A stretch of DNA of 8,253 bases from Polaromonas sp. (lineage in GTDB: Bacteria > Pseudomonadota > Gammaproteobacteria > Burkholderiales > Burkholderiaceae_C). Where the stretch lies: contig JANYFF010000240.1 of the NCBI GenBank assembly GCA_025362825.1, positions 1-8,253 of the forward strand, read 5' to 3'. The translations under genes were made by a program, and so were the position numbers. The notes under the pieces were generated by a model. It saw only the letters and a program-made list of their open reading frames with translations. It had not been told where the DNA came from and did no database searches. Positions 1 through 6,786 of this stretch are shown piece by piece (the first letter of the stretch is position 1; every line of letters begins with the position of its first letter).

Positions 1-1135
1 CTATAAAGGGTCATACGACGAATCCATGACCTCGGCGGTTGCCGCGTTCCGGTCGGGCAATGCCCCTACCATCTTGCAAGTTTTCGAGGTGGGCACCGCC
101 ACCATGATGGCCAGCAAAGGCGCCATCGTGCCCGTGGGCAAGGTCATGCAGGATGCCGGCCAGAAATTCGACCCCAAGGCCTACATCTCGGCGGTTGCCG
201 GCTACTACACCGCACCCAACGGCCAGATGCTGAGCTTCCCGTTCAACAGCTCGACCACCGTGTTCTATTACAACAAGGACGCCTTCAAGGCGGCTGGCCT
301 GGCCCCCGAAAAGGCTCCCACCACCTGGCCGGAAGTCGCCCTCGCGGCAGCCAAGCTCAAATCAGCCGGCCATAAATGCCCGTTCACCACCGCCTGGCAG
401 GGCTGGACACAGTTAGAGAGCTTCTCCAGCTGGCACAACGTTGAATTCGCCACCAAATCCAACGGTCTGGGTGGCCTGGATGCGCGTATGAAGGTCAACT
501 CGCCGCTGCACCAGCGCCACATCGGCAACCTGGCCAACATGTCCAAGCAGGGCCTGTTTATCTACAAGGGCCGCGGCAACGTGCCTGAGGCCAGCTTTGT
601 GTCGGGCGAGTGCGCCATGATCAACACCTCGTCAGGCTTTTACGGCAACGTCGCCAAGAATGCCAAGTTTGGCTATGGCCTGGCACCGCTGCCTTATTAC
701 CCCGACGTGCCCGGCGCACCGCAAAACACCGTCATCGGCGGTGCCAGCCTGTGGGTCATGGCCGGCAAAAAACCTGCTGAATACAAAGGCGTGGCGGCTT
801 TTTTCAGCTACATCTCCAGCCCTGAAGTGCAGGCCGCCAGCCACAAACGGACCGGCTACCTGCCGATTACCACGGCGGCTTACCAGCTGACTGAAAAATC
901 CGGCTTCTACAAACAAAACCCAGGTACGGATGTCGCCGTGACACAGATGATTCGCAAGGTGACGGACAAGAGCCGCGGCATTCGCCTCGGCAACTATGTG
1001 CAGGTGCGAGCGATTGAGGACGAAGAACTCGAGCAGGTCTGGAATGGCAAGAAAACGCCCGAAGAAGCGTTGAACGCCATTGTCAAACGCGGCAACGAGC
1101 AACTCGAACGCTTCCAGAAGGCTAACAAGGGCTGA
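1..1135 (+). CDS. ugpB: Glycerol-3-phosphate ABC transporter, periplasmic binding protein UgpB (5' partial)
   Basis: The reading frame is open from nucleotide 2, so the start codon and signal peptide lie before the window. 377 residues are present, and comparison with the roughly 438-residue E. coli protein suggests about 60 are missing. An in-frame ATG at 26 is internal, because the eight codons before it (YKGSYDES) also match the family. This is a family 1 extracellular solute-binding protein that delivers G3P and glycerophosphodiesters to the UgpAE channel. Residues I recall as ligand contacts in E. coli UgpB all have counterparts, in fragment numbering: E29 in FEVGTATMM, S84 in NSSTTV, S210 in TSSGF, G247 in IGGASLW, Y286 in TGYLPIT and R336 in RLGNYVQVR. 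The WQGW segment (residues 132-135) is also kept. The C-terminus is complete, ending in TGA. It is the first gene of the ugp operon seen here, followed by a terminator-like hairpin. The identification is firm; the exact contact list rests on memory. Confidence 0.96.
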   Translation, partial: YKGSYDESMTSAVAAFRSGNAPTILQVFEVGTATMMASKGAIVPVGKVMQDAGQKFDPKAYISAVAGYYTAPNGQMLSFPFNSSTTVFYYNKDAFKAAGLAPEKAPTTWPEVALAAAKLKSAGHKCPFTTAWQGWTQLESFSSWHNVEFATKSNGLGGLDARMKVNSPLHQRHIGNLANMSKQGLFIYKGRGNVPEASFVSGECAMINTSSGFYGNVAKNAKFGYGLAPLPYYPDVPGAPQNTVIGGASLWVMAGKKPAEYKGVAAFFSYISSPEVQAASHKRTGYLPITTAAYQLTEKSGFYKQNPGTDVAVTQMIRKVTDKSRGIRLGNYVQVRAIEDEELEQVWNGKKTPEEALNAIVKRGNEQLERFQKANKG

Positions 1136-1179
1136 TTACTTCTGCAGCAGCGAGCGCGGCCAGCCACTCTGGCAAGGGT

Positions 1180-1197
1180 GGATGACCGCTATCATCC
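1180..1197 (+). other. Small stem-loop downstream of ugpB
   Basis: GGATGA (1180-1185) and TCATCC (1192-1197) form a 6-bp perfect inverted repeat around a 6-nt loop, extendable by a T-G wobble. It lies about 45 nt after the ugpB stop and just before the terminator-like hairpin at 1215. No T-run follows, so it is not a terminator by itself. A role as a 3' end stabiliser of the ugpB transcript is an inference from analogous binding-protein operons. A 6-bp repeat can also arise by chance. Confidence 0.35.
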
Positions 1198-1214
1198 GGG
1201 CTTAAGCAATCCTC

Positions 1215-1252
1215 CCCGCCACGGCTTCGCAGCCAGGCGGGCTTCTCTTTTT
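1215..1252 (+). terminator. Terminator-like hairpin between ugpB and ugpA (likely partial terminator)
   Basis: CCCGCC (1215-1220) pairs with GGCGGG (1236-1241). Inside it GGCT (1223-1226) pairs with AGCC (1231-1234) around the tetraloop TCGC, with a small internal loop between the stems. A pyrimidine tract follows, ending in TTTTT (1248-1252). This is the architecture of an intrinsic terminator. It sits inside an operon, eight bases before the ugpA ATG, and the T-run touches the AAGG ribosome-binding site (1253-1256). The likely role is partial termination, giving more ugpB than ugpAECQ message, as is common for binding-protein operons. That role is inference. Confidence 0.7.
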
Positions 1253-1260
1253 AAGGCTTT

Positions 1261-2142
1261 ATGGAAAAACGCGTCCTGTTCCGTTCAAGCTGGCTGCCGT
1301 GGCTCTTGCTGGCACCGCAAGTCATCGTGATCAGTGTGTTTTTCTTCTGGCCGGCTGCGCAGGCCCTGTTGCAGTCCTTTCAGCTGCAAGACGCCTTTGG
1401 CAGCTCGACCGAATGGGTCGGGTTTGAGAACTTCAAGACCCTGTTCAACGACGAGGGCTACCTGGCCTCCTTCAAGACCACGGCCTTCTTCTCCATCATG
1501 GTCGCGGTGCTGGGCATAGGGCTCTCCCTGATGCTGGCAGTGTTTGCAGACCGCATCATCAAGGGCGCGCTGTTCTACAAGACGCTGCTGGTCGTGCCTT
1601 ATGCCGTCGCGCCCGCAGTGGCCGGCGTGCTCTGGGTTTTCATGTTCTCGCCTTCGCTCGGCGTGGTGGCCTATGCGCTCGACCAGGTCGGCGTTAACTG
1701 GAACTACCTTCTCAACTCCACCCATGCCATGGCGCTGATCGTGATGGCTTCGGTGTGGAAGCAGATTTCATACAACTTCCTGTTCTTTCTGGCCGGCCTC
1801 CAGTCCATACCCAAATCCCTGATCGAGGCCGCTGCCATTGACGGTGCGCGCCCCTGGCGGCGTTTCTGGACCATACAGTTCCCGCTGCTGTCACCCACGA
1901 CGTTCTTCCTGCTGGTGATCAACATGGTCTATGCCTTCTTCGACACCTTCGCCATCGTCGACGCAACCACGCATGGCGGACCGGGGCAGGACACCTCCAT
2001 CCTGGTCTACAAGGTCTATTACGACGGCTTCAAGGCCATGGACATAGGCGGCTCGGCAGCGCAGTCGGTGGTGTTGATGGTGATCGTGGTGGCGCTGACG
2101 GTTTTGCAGTTCCGCTACGTCGAAAAGAAAGTCCAGTACTAA
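1261..2142 (+). CDS. ugpA: Glycerol-3-phosphate ABC transporter permease UgpA
   Basis: A 293-residue inner-membrane permease, essentially the family length, which pairs with UgpE to form the G3P channel. The N-terminus (FRSSWLPWLLLAPQ) and C-terminus (QFRYVEKKVQY) closely resemble E. coli UgpA. About six membrane segments are visible, near residues 11-31, 75-95, 106-129, 156-180, 213-235 and 264-284. The cytoplasmic EAA loop that docks on the ATPase is clear at 189-208 (E189-A-A, G195, I205 and P208). The stretch VWKQISYNFLFF just before it is typical of UgpA. The ATG at 1261 is chosen because it gives the right length and has AAGG (1253-1256) before it, though only four bases away, which is a short spacing. 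The gene follows a terminator-like hairpin and is followed by a 141-bp gap before ugpE. Confidence 0.97.
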   Translation: MEKRVLFRSSWLPWLLLAPQVIVISVFFFWPAAQALLQSFQLQDAFGSSTEWVGFENFKTLFNDEGYLASFKTTAFFSIMVAVLGIGLSLMLAVFADRIIKGALFYKTLLVVPYAVAPAVAGVLWVFMFSPSLGVVAYALDQVGVNWNYLLNSTHAMALIVMASVWKQISYNFLFFLAGLQSIPKSLIEAAAIDGARPWRRFWTIQFPLLSPTTFFLLVINMVYAFFDTFAIVDATTHGGPGQDTSILVYKVYYDGFKAMDIGGSAAQSVVLMVIVVALTVLQFRYVEKKVQY

Positions 2143-2177
2143 TGGCCCCCACGGTCGTGCACTTCGTGTCACTCCCT

Positions 2178-2232
2178 GCCCCCCAAGGGGGCCGCTGCGC
2201 CTGCGGCCCGGCAAAGCCGGTTCCGCGGCCCC
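2178..2232 (+). repeat. GC-rich nested fold-back element between ugpA and ugpE (REP-like)
   Basis: The 141-bp gap 2143-2283 has no credible ORF but contains dense inverted repeats. GCCCCC/GGGGGC spans 2178-2192. GGCCGC (2190-2195) can pair with GCGGCC (2203-2208). CCGGC (2208-2212) pairs with GCCGG (2216-2220) around AAA. As an alternative outer stem, GGGGCCGC (2188-2195) pairs perfectly over 8 bp with GCGGCCCC (2225-2232). The 5' flank (GTCGTGCACTTCGTGTCACT, 2154-2173) and the C-run/G-run core resemble dispersed intergenic repeats I recall from Comamonadaceae genomes, but only one copy is visible here. It may act as an mRNA-stability or attenuation element within the operon. A T-run at 2266-2271 is too far away to make it a simple terminator. 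Confidence 0.55.
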
Positions 2233-2271
2233 TGCTGGCGAAGACCCAAGCTCACACTCTGCTTATTTTTT

Positions 2272-2283
2272 GGGAGCTGCTCC
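2272..2283 (+). promoter_or_regulatory. Ribosome-binding site of ugpE, partly self-complementary
   Basis: GGGAG (2272-2276) is a good Shine-Dalgarno sequence seven bases before the ugpE ATG and supports that start. GGAG (2273-2276) can pair with CTCC (2280-2283) across a 3-nt loop, so the site and the base next to the start codon could form a tiny hairpin. The stem is only 4 bp, so the effect may be negligible. Confidence 0.5.
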
Positions 2284-3135
2284 ATGGTTGAACGCAGAAC
2301 CACGCTAGGTATTTTGGCCCACGTCGTGATGATCATCGGCGTGCTGATTGTTGCCTTTCCGCTTTACCTGGCCTTCATCGCCTCCACCCATACTGCGCAG
2401 GAAATTGTGCAGGCGCCCATGCCCCTGCTGCCGGGCAGCAACTTCTGGGAAACCTACAAAACCGCGCTGTTCGGCAGCAGTTCCGGCCAAGGCTCTACTG
2501 CGCCAGTCGCACGCATGATGTGGGTCAGCCTGGTGACGGCACTGGTCATCACTTTCGGGAAAATTTCGATCTCACTGCTGTCGGCTTTTGCAATTGTTTA
2601 TTTCCGCTTTCCGTTCAAGAGCTTTTTCTTCTGGGCGATTTTTGTCACACTGATGCTGCCGGTTGAGGTGCGCATCGGCCCGACCTACAAGGTGGTGTCC
2701 GACCTCGGCATGCTCAACAGCTATGCCGGCCTGACGATTCCGTTGATTGCCTCGGCAACGGCGACGTTTTTGTTCCGCCAGTTCTTTCTGACCGTGCCCG
2801 ATGAACTGGTCGAAGCGGCGCGCATGGATGGCGCCGGGCCCATGCGGTTTTTCAAGGACATCCTGCTGCCGCTGTCCAAAACATCGATTGCCGCGCTGTT
2901 CGTGATCCAGTTCATCTATGGCTGGAACCAGTATCTCTGGCCCCTGCTGGCCACCACCAGCGAAGACATGTACCCGGTCGTCATCGGCATCAAACGCATG
3001 ATTGCCGGCGGCGATTCGCAAAACGAATGGAATGTGGTCATGGCCACCGCCCTGCTGGCCATGCTGCCGCCCGCCTTTGTGGTGGTGCTGATGCAGAAAT
3101 GGTTCGTCAAGGGCCTGGTCGATACTGAAAAATAA
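2284..3135 (+). CDS. ugpE: Glycerol-3-phosphate ABC transporter permease UgpE
   Basis: A 283-residue inner-membrane permease (E. coli UgpE is about 281), the partner of UgpA in the G3P channel. Membrane segments are visible near residues 11-31, 78-104, 112-129, 146-166, 201-223 and 252-272. The EAA loop is at 177-196 (E177-A-A, G183, I193 and P196), and the flanking FLFRQFF and PDELVEAAR match the family closely. Other hallmark stretches are TLMLPVEVR (122-130), IYGWNQYLWPLL (211-222) and the C-terminal FVKGLVDTEK. The ATG at 2284 is supported by GGGAG upstream and by the MVERR start aligning with the E. coli MIENR start. The gene is preceded by a GC-rich fold-back element and followed 50 bp later by ugpC. 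Confidence 0.97.
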   Translation: MVERRTTLGILAHVVMIIGVLIVAFPLYLAFIASTHTAQEIVQAPMPLLPGSNFWETYKTALFGSSSGQGSTAPVARMMWVSLVTALVITFGKISISLLSAFAIVYFRFPFKSFFFWAIFVTLMLPVEVRIGPTYKVVSDLGMLNSYAGLTIPLIASATATFLFRQFFLTVPDELVEAARMDGAGPMRFFKDILLPLSKTSIAALFVIQFIYGWNQYLWPLLATTSEDMYPVVIGIKRMIAGGDSQNEWNVVMATALLAMLPPAFVVVLMQKWFVKGLVDTEK

Positions 3136-3185
3136 GGCCGCTGCACAAACGGACCCGACAAGACAAGCAAGACAGGCAAAACAAC

Positions 3186-4210
<1,025 letters not shown>

Positions 4211-4214
<4 letters not shown>

Positions 4215-4945
4215 CAGATTGGCCTTATCCCCGCTGGGTTGCGCACCGCGGTGCTGGCAAGCTGGCGCCTGAAAATACGCTGGCGGCCTTTGAATTCGGT
4301 GCCCGCCATGGCTACCGGATGTTTGAATGCGACGTCAAGCTCAGTGCCGATGATGTGCTGTTCCTGCTGCACGACGCCACGCTTGAACGCACTACCAATG
4401 GCCGCGGTGAAGCCCGTGCACAAAGCTGGCAGGCGCTGTCGCAGCTTGATGCCGGCAGCTGGCATTCGGTAGGCTGTAAGGGCCAGCGGCTGGCCAGTTT
4501 CGAGGCGATTGCCCGTTACTGCCTGGATAAGGGTTACTTTCTAAACATAGAGATCAAGCCGACGCCCGGGCTTGAGACCGTGACCGGAATAAAGCTGGCC
4601 AATGCCGCCGACCTGCTGTGGAAGGACGCCGCCGTACCGCCGCTGCTCAGTTCCTTCCAGGTGGCGTGCCTGCAGGCCGCAAAGAGTGCCCAGCCACAGC
4701 TGCCGCGCGCCCTGTTGCTGGACAAACTCACGCCCGACTGGCTGGCCACTGCACTGGCGCTGGAATGCGTGGCCGTGGTTTGCAAATACACGCTGTGGGA
4801 TGAGCAGACTGTTGCGCAGGCCCGGAATGCAGGGCTGCGAACGCTGAGTTACACCGTGAACGACGAATCGGCGGTGCAAAGGCTCACAGCGCTCGGGACG
4901 GACGGCATCATCACTGACCGGGTGGACCTGTTCAAACCCGATTAA
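4211..4945 (+). CDS. ugpQ: Glycerophosphodiester phosphodiesterase UgpQ
   Basis: A 244-residue cytosolic GDPD-family enzyme that hydrolyses glycerophosphodiesters such as glycerophosphocholine to G3P and an alcohol. The TIM-barrel hallmarks are present: HRGA at 12-15 (H12, R13), PENT at 20-23, metal ligands E39 and D41 in FECDVKLSADD, catalytic H54-D55, E114 in NIEIK, SSF at 147-149, the TVN motif at 215-217 and the terminal DGIITD (231-236). No signal peptide is seen, which fits UgpQ rather than periplasmic GlpQ, and the length matches E. coli UgpQ (about 247). The start ATG lies within the ugpC stop (ATGA, 4211-4214), so translation is probably coupled. It is the last gene of the operon; the next gene converges from the other strand 20 bp away. 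Confidence 0.95.
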
Positions 4946-4965
4946 GCGCGGCGGGGCTGCAGTTT

Positions 4966-5256
4966 CTAGGGCTTCCAGCCGCGCCACAAAATCCACTGGC
5001 AGGCCGCCGCCGCCAGCACCAGCCCTGCGTAGGTCAGCATTTTTGCGTCGTTGCCAAAAAACACCAGCCCAGAGATGAGCACCAGCAGGTTTACTATAAA
5101 AACAATAGCAACCTGCACCCATAAACCGGGGGCCAGCGGCCTTTTCGACCTGAAAAATCGGGAAAACACACGTGCCAACAATACCAGCATCAAGGCCACA
5201 AAAGCAGCCGGGGCGATGAAGTTGAGCAGGTGGTCGGCTAGCAGGTAAGCGGTCAT
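4966..5256 (-). CDS. Small three-helix membrane protein, function unknown
   Basis: A 96-residue protein I do not recognise. It has three hydrophobic segments near residues 9-29, 46-66 and 72-91. The loop between the first two is strongly basic (R29, R33, R36, K38, R39) and the C-terminus is RGWKP, so the positive-inside rule predicts N-out/C-in. No enzymatic motif is visible. The start was placed at the ATG whose complement is 5254-5256 because the protein turns hydrophobic soon after it. The upstream in-frame ATG ending at 5364 would add 36 polar residues and run up to the hemA promoter. Neither start has a strong Shine-Dalgarno sequence. It converges on ugpQ (20-bp gap) and is divergent from hemA. 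The hydrophobic pattern makes it likely to be real, but there is no functional clue. Confidence 0.7.
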   Translation of the reverse strand: MTAYLLADHLLNFIAPAAFVALMLVLLARVFSRFFRSKRPLAPGLWVQVAIVFIVNLLVLISGLVFFGNDAKMLTYAGLVLAAAACQWILWRGWKP

Positions 5257-5367
5257 GGATGCACTCGGCGTGAGACTCAGCGAAAGTTTGACCTGGCCGG
5301 AACCCCTGATGACGGGCCCCGCGCACGGTATTTGGTGACCAAAAAAGGCAGTCCGACACTTCAATTT

Positions 5368-5373
5368 TATAAT
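5368..5373 (+). promoter_or_regulatory. Predicted -10 box of hemA (possible leaderless transcript)
   Basis: A perfect TATAAT lies at 5368-5373, six bases before the hemA ATG at 5380. With the usual distance of about seven bases from the -10 box to the start of transcription, the first RNA base would be the A of the start codon. No purine-rich ribosome-binding site lies before the ATG. No TTGACA-like hexamer occurs at 16-18 bp spacing (the sequence there is around AAGGCA) and there is no extended -10 TG. The promoter is therefore supported by one hexamer and its position only. Confidence 0.55.
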
Positions 5374-5379
5374 CGCTAT

Positions 5380-6669
5380 ATGTCAGTCTGGGCCCTTGGG
5401 CTAAACCATAACACCGCACCTCTCGATTTGCGCGGGAGATTTGCGTTTTCAATGGACCAGATGGAGCCCACGCTCAAGGGTTTGCGCGCATCGTTGGCGC
5501 GCCAGCCGGAGGCCACGATCCTCTCGACCTGCAACCGCACCGAAATCTATTGCGCCGGCGAAAAGCCCGAGCTGGACCACACCCTTGAATGGCTGGCGCA
5601 CAGCGGCGGCGTGTCGCCCGCCCTGCTGCGATCGCATGCCTACGCGCTGCAGGGCGACCAGGCTGCACGCCACATTTTCCGGGTTGCCAGCGGGCTGGAT
5701 TCCATGGTGCTGGGCGAGCCGCAGATACTGGGCCAGATGAAGGACGCCGTGCGCGCCGCAGAAGACGCCGGCGCCATGGGCTCAACCCTGCACCAGCTGT
5801 TCCAGCGCTCGTTTTCAGTCGCCAAAGAGGTGCGTACCAGCACTGAAATCGGCGCGCACAGCATCAGCATGGCAGCGGCGGCTGTGCGGCTGGCTGGCCA
5901 GCTGTTTGAAGACTTGAGTGATATCCGGGTGCTGTTTGTCGGCGCCGGCGAAATGATCGATCTGGCCGCCACCCATTTTGCGGCGCGCAAGCCCAAATCC
6001 ATGTCGATCGCCAACCGTACGCTGGAGCGTGGTGAAAAGCTCGCCAGCCGTTTTGGCGCCGAAGTCATGCGCCTGGCCGACCTACCCAGCCGCCTGCATG
6101 AGTTTGATGCTGTCATCAGTTGCACGGCCAGCACACTGCCCATCATTGGCCTGGGTGCTGTCGAGCGGGCCGTGAAGCTGCGCAAGCATCGCCCGATGTT
6201 CATGGTTGACCTGGCCGTGCCGCGCGACATCGAGCCCGAAGTAAAAGACCTGCCCGATATTTACCTCTACACCGTGGACGACCTGGCCCAGGTGGTGCAA
6301 ACCGGCAAGGACAGCCGGCGCGCCGCCGTGGCAGAGGCCGAAGTCATCATCGACGCCGGTGTGCAAAACTTCATGCACTGGCTGAGCCAGCGCGGTACGG
6401 TGCCGCTGATCCAGCAACTCAGCGCCCAGACCGACGAATGGCGCGCCCTTGAAATTGCCCGTGCCAAGAAGTTGCTGGCCAGGGGTGAATCTATAGACAC
6501 GGTGCTCGAAGCCCTGAGCCGCGGCTTGACGCAAAAAATGCTGCACGGCACGTTGGCCGAACTGCACGCCGGTGACGCCGGTAACCGCGAAGCGACAGCG
6601 CAGACGGTGTCCAGGCTCTTTCTGCGCGGGCAGTCGCCCCGGACGCGGGCTGACGACGCCGAACGTTAG
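5380..6669 (+). CDS. hemA: Glutamyl-tRNA reductase HemA
   Basis: A 429-residue NADPH-dependent enzyme that reduces glutamyl-tRNA(Glu) to glutamate-1-semialdehyde, the first committed step of C5 tetrapyrrole (heme) synthesis. The N-terminal catalytic domain has the nucleophile C51 in STCNRTE (49-55) and the conserved GLDSMVLGEPQILGQ (105-119). SFSVAKEVRT (144-153) follows. The NADPH domain has VGAGE at 187-191, ANRT at 211-214 and VDLAVPRDIEPEV at 276-288. The C-terminal helical dimerisation domain runs from about 310. The ATG at 5380 is preferred because MSVWALGLNHNTAP aligns with the family N-terminus (MTLLALGINHKTAP in E. coli). The frame extends upstream to 5332 only by including the predicted promoter. 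It is followed 117 bp later by prfA, a common neighbour of hemA in proteobacteria. Confidence 0.97.
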   Translation: MSVWALGLNHNTAPLDLRGRFAFSMDQMEPTLKGLRASLARQPEATILSTCNRTEIYCAGEKPELDHTLEWLAHSGGVSPALLRSHAYALQGDQAARHIFRVASGLDSMVLGEPQILGQMKDAVRAAEDAGAMGSTLHQLFQRSFSVAKEVRTSTEIGAHSISMAAAAVRLAGQLFEDLSDIRVLFVGAGEMIDLAATHFAARKPKSMSIANRTLERGEKLASRFGAEVMRLADLPSRLHEFDAVISCTASTLPIIGLGAVERAVKLRKHRPMFMVDLAVPRDIEPEVKDLPDIYLYTVDDLAQVVQTGKDSRRAAVAEAEVIIDAGVQNFMHWLSQRGTVPLIQQLSAQTDEWRALEIARAKKLLARGESIDTVLEALSRGLTQKMLHGTLAELHAGDAGNREATAQTVSRLFLRGQSPRTRADDAER

Positions 6670-6683
6670 CGGCGATTCATCGC

Positions 6684-6699
6684 AGCGGCGCTTGCCGCT
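6684..6699 (+). other. Stem-loop in the hemA-prfA intergenic region
   Basis: AGCGGC (6684-6689) pairs with GCCGCT (6694-6699) around a 4-nt GCTT loop, 14 bp after the hemA stop. It is not followed by a T-run, so it is not an obvious intrinsic terminator. It could be an RNA-stability hairpin or chance in GC-rich DNA. I see no convincing promoter in the rest of the 117-bp gap, so hemA and prfA may be co-transcribed. Confidence 0.35.
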
Positions 6700-6786
6700 A
6701 CGGCCGCACCATGCTGCAGCTCCAGTTATGAATTCCGGCCAAGTCCGGGATGACCGATCAATACGAACCTGAATTCAAGCCTGAAC

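Noticed and set aside
31..199. 13-bp direct repeat (CTCGGCGGTTGCC at 31-43 and 187-199)
   Set aside because: Both copies encode unrelated T/S-A-V-A stretches at positions conserved in UgpB. They are best explained by shared codon preference, not duplication.
2261..2271. T-run before ugpE as part of a terminator with the fold-back element
   Set aside because: The T-run (2266-2271) is over 30 bases from the end of the hairpins, so it cannot serve as the U-tract of an intrinsic terminator.
4946..4984. Inverted repeat GCGCGGC (4946-4952) / GCCGCGC (4978-4984) between the convergent ugpQ and small membrane-protein gene
   Set aside because: The arms match perfectly over 7 bp, but the loop is 25 nt, there is no T-run on either side, and the right arm lies in the small gene's coding sequence. 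Too weak to call a bidirectional terminator.
5288..5293. TTGACC as a -35 box for hemA
   Set aside because: No -10-like hexamer lies 16-18 bp downstream, and it is about 74 bp from the TATAAT at 5368, so the two cannot form one promoter.
4541..5452. Long minus-strand open frame of 303 codons
   Set aside because: It runs antisense through ugpQ, across the small membrane-protein gene in another frame and into the start of hemA. Its translation is rich in Gly, Arg, Gln and Ala with no domain pattern. It is a GC-rich shadow frame.
5640..6230. Minus-strand open frame of 196 codons inside hemA
   Set aside because: It lies fully antisense to a clearly conserved enzyme, is Ser/Arg/Ala-rich, and shows no recognisable motif or ribosome-binding site.
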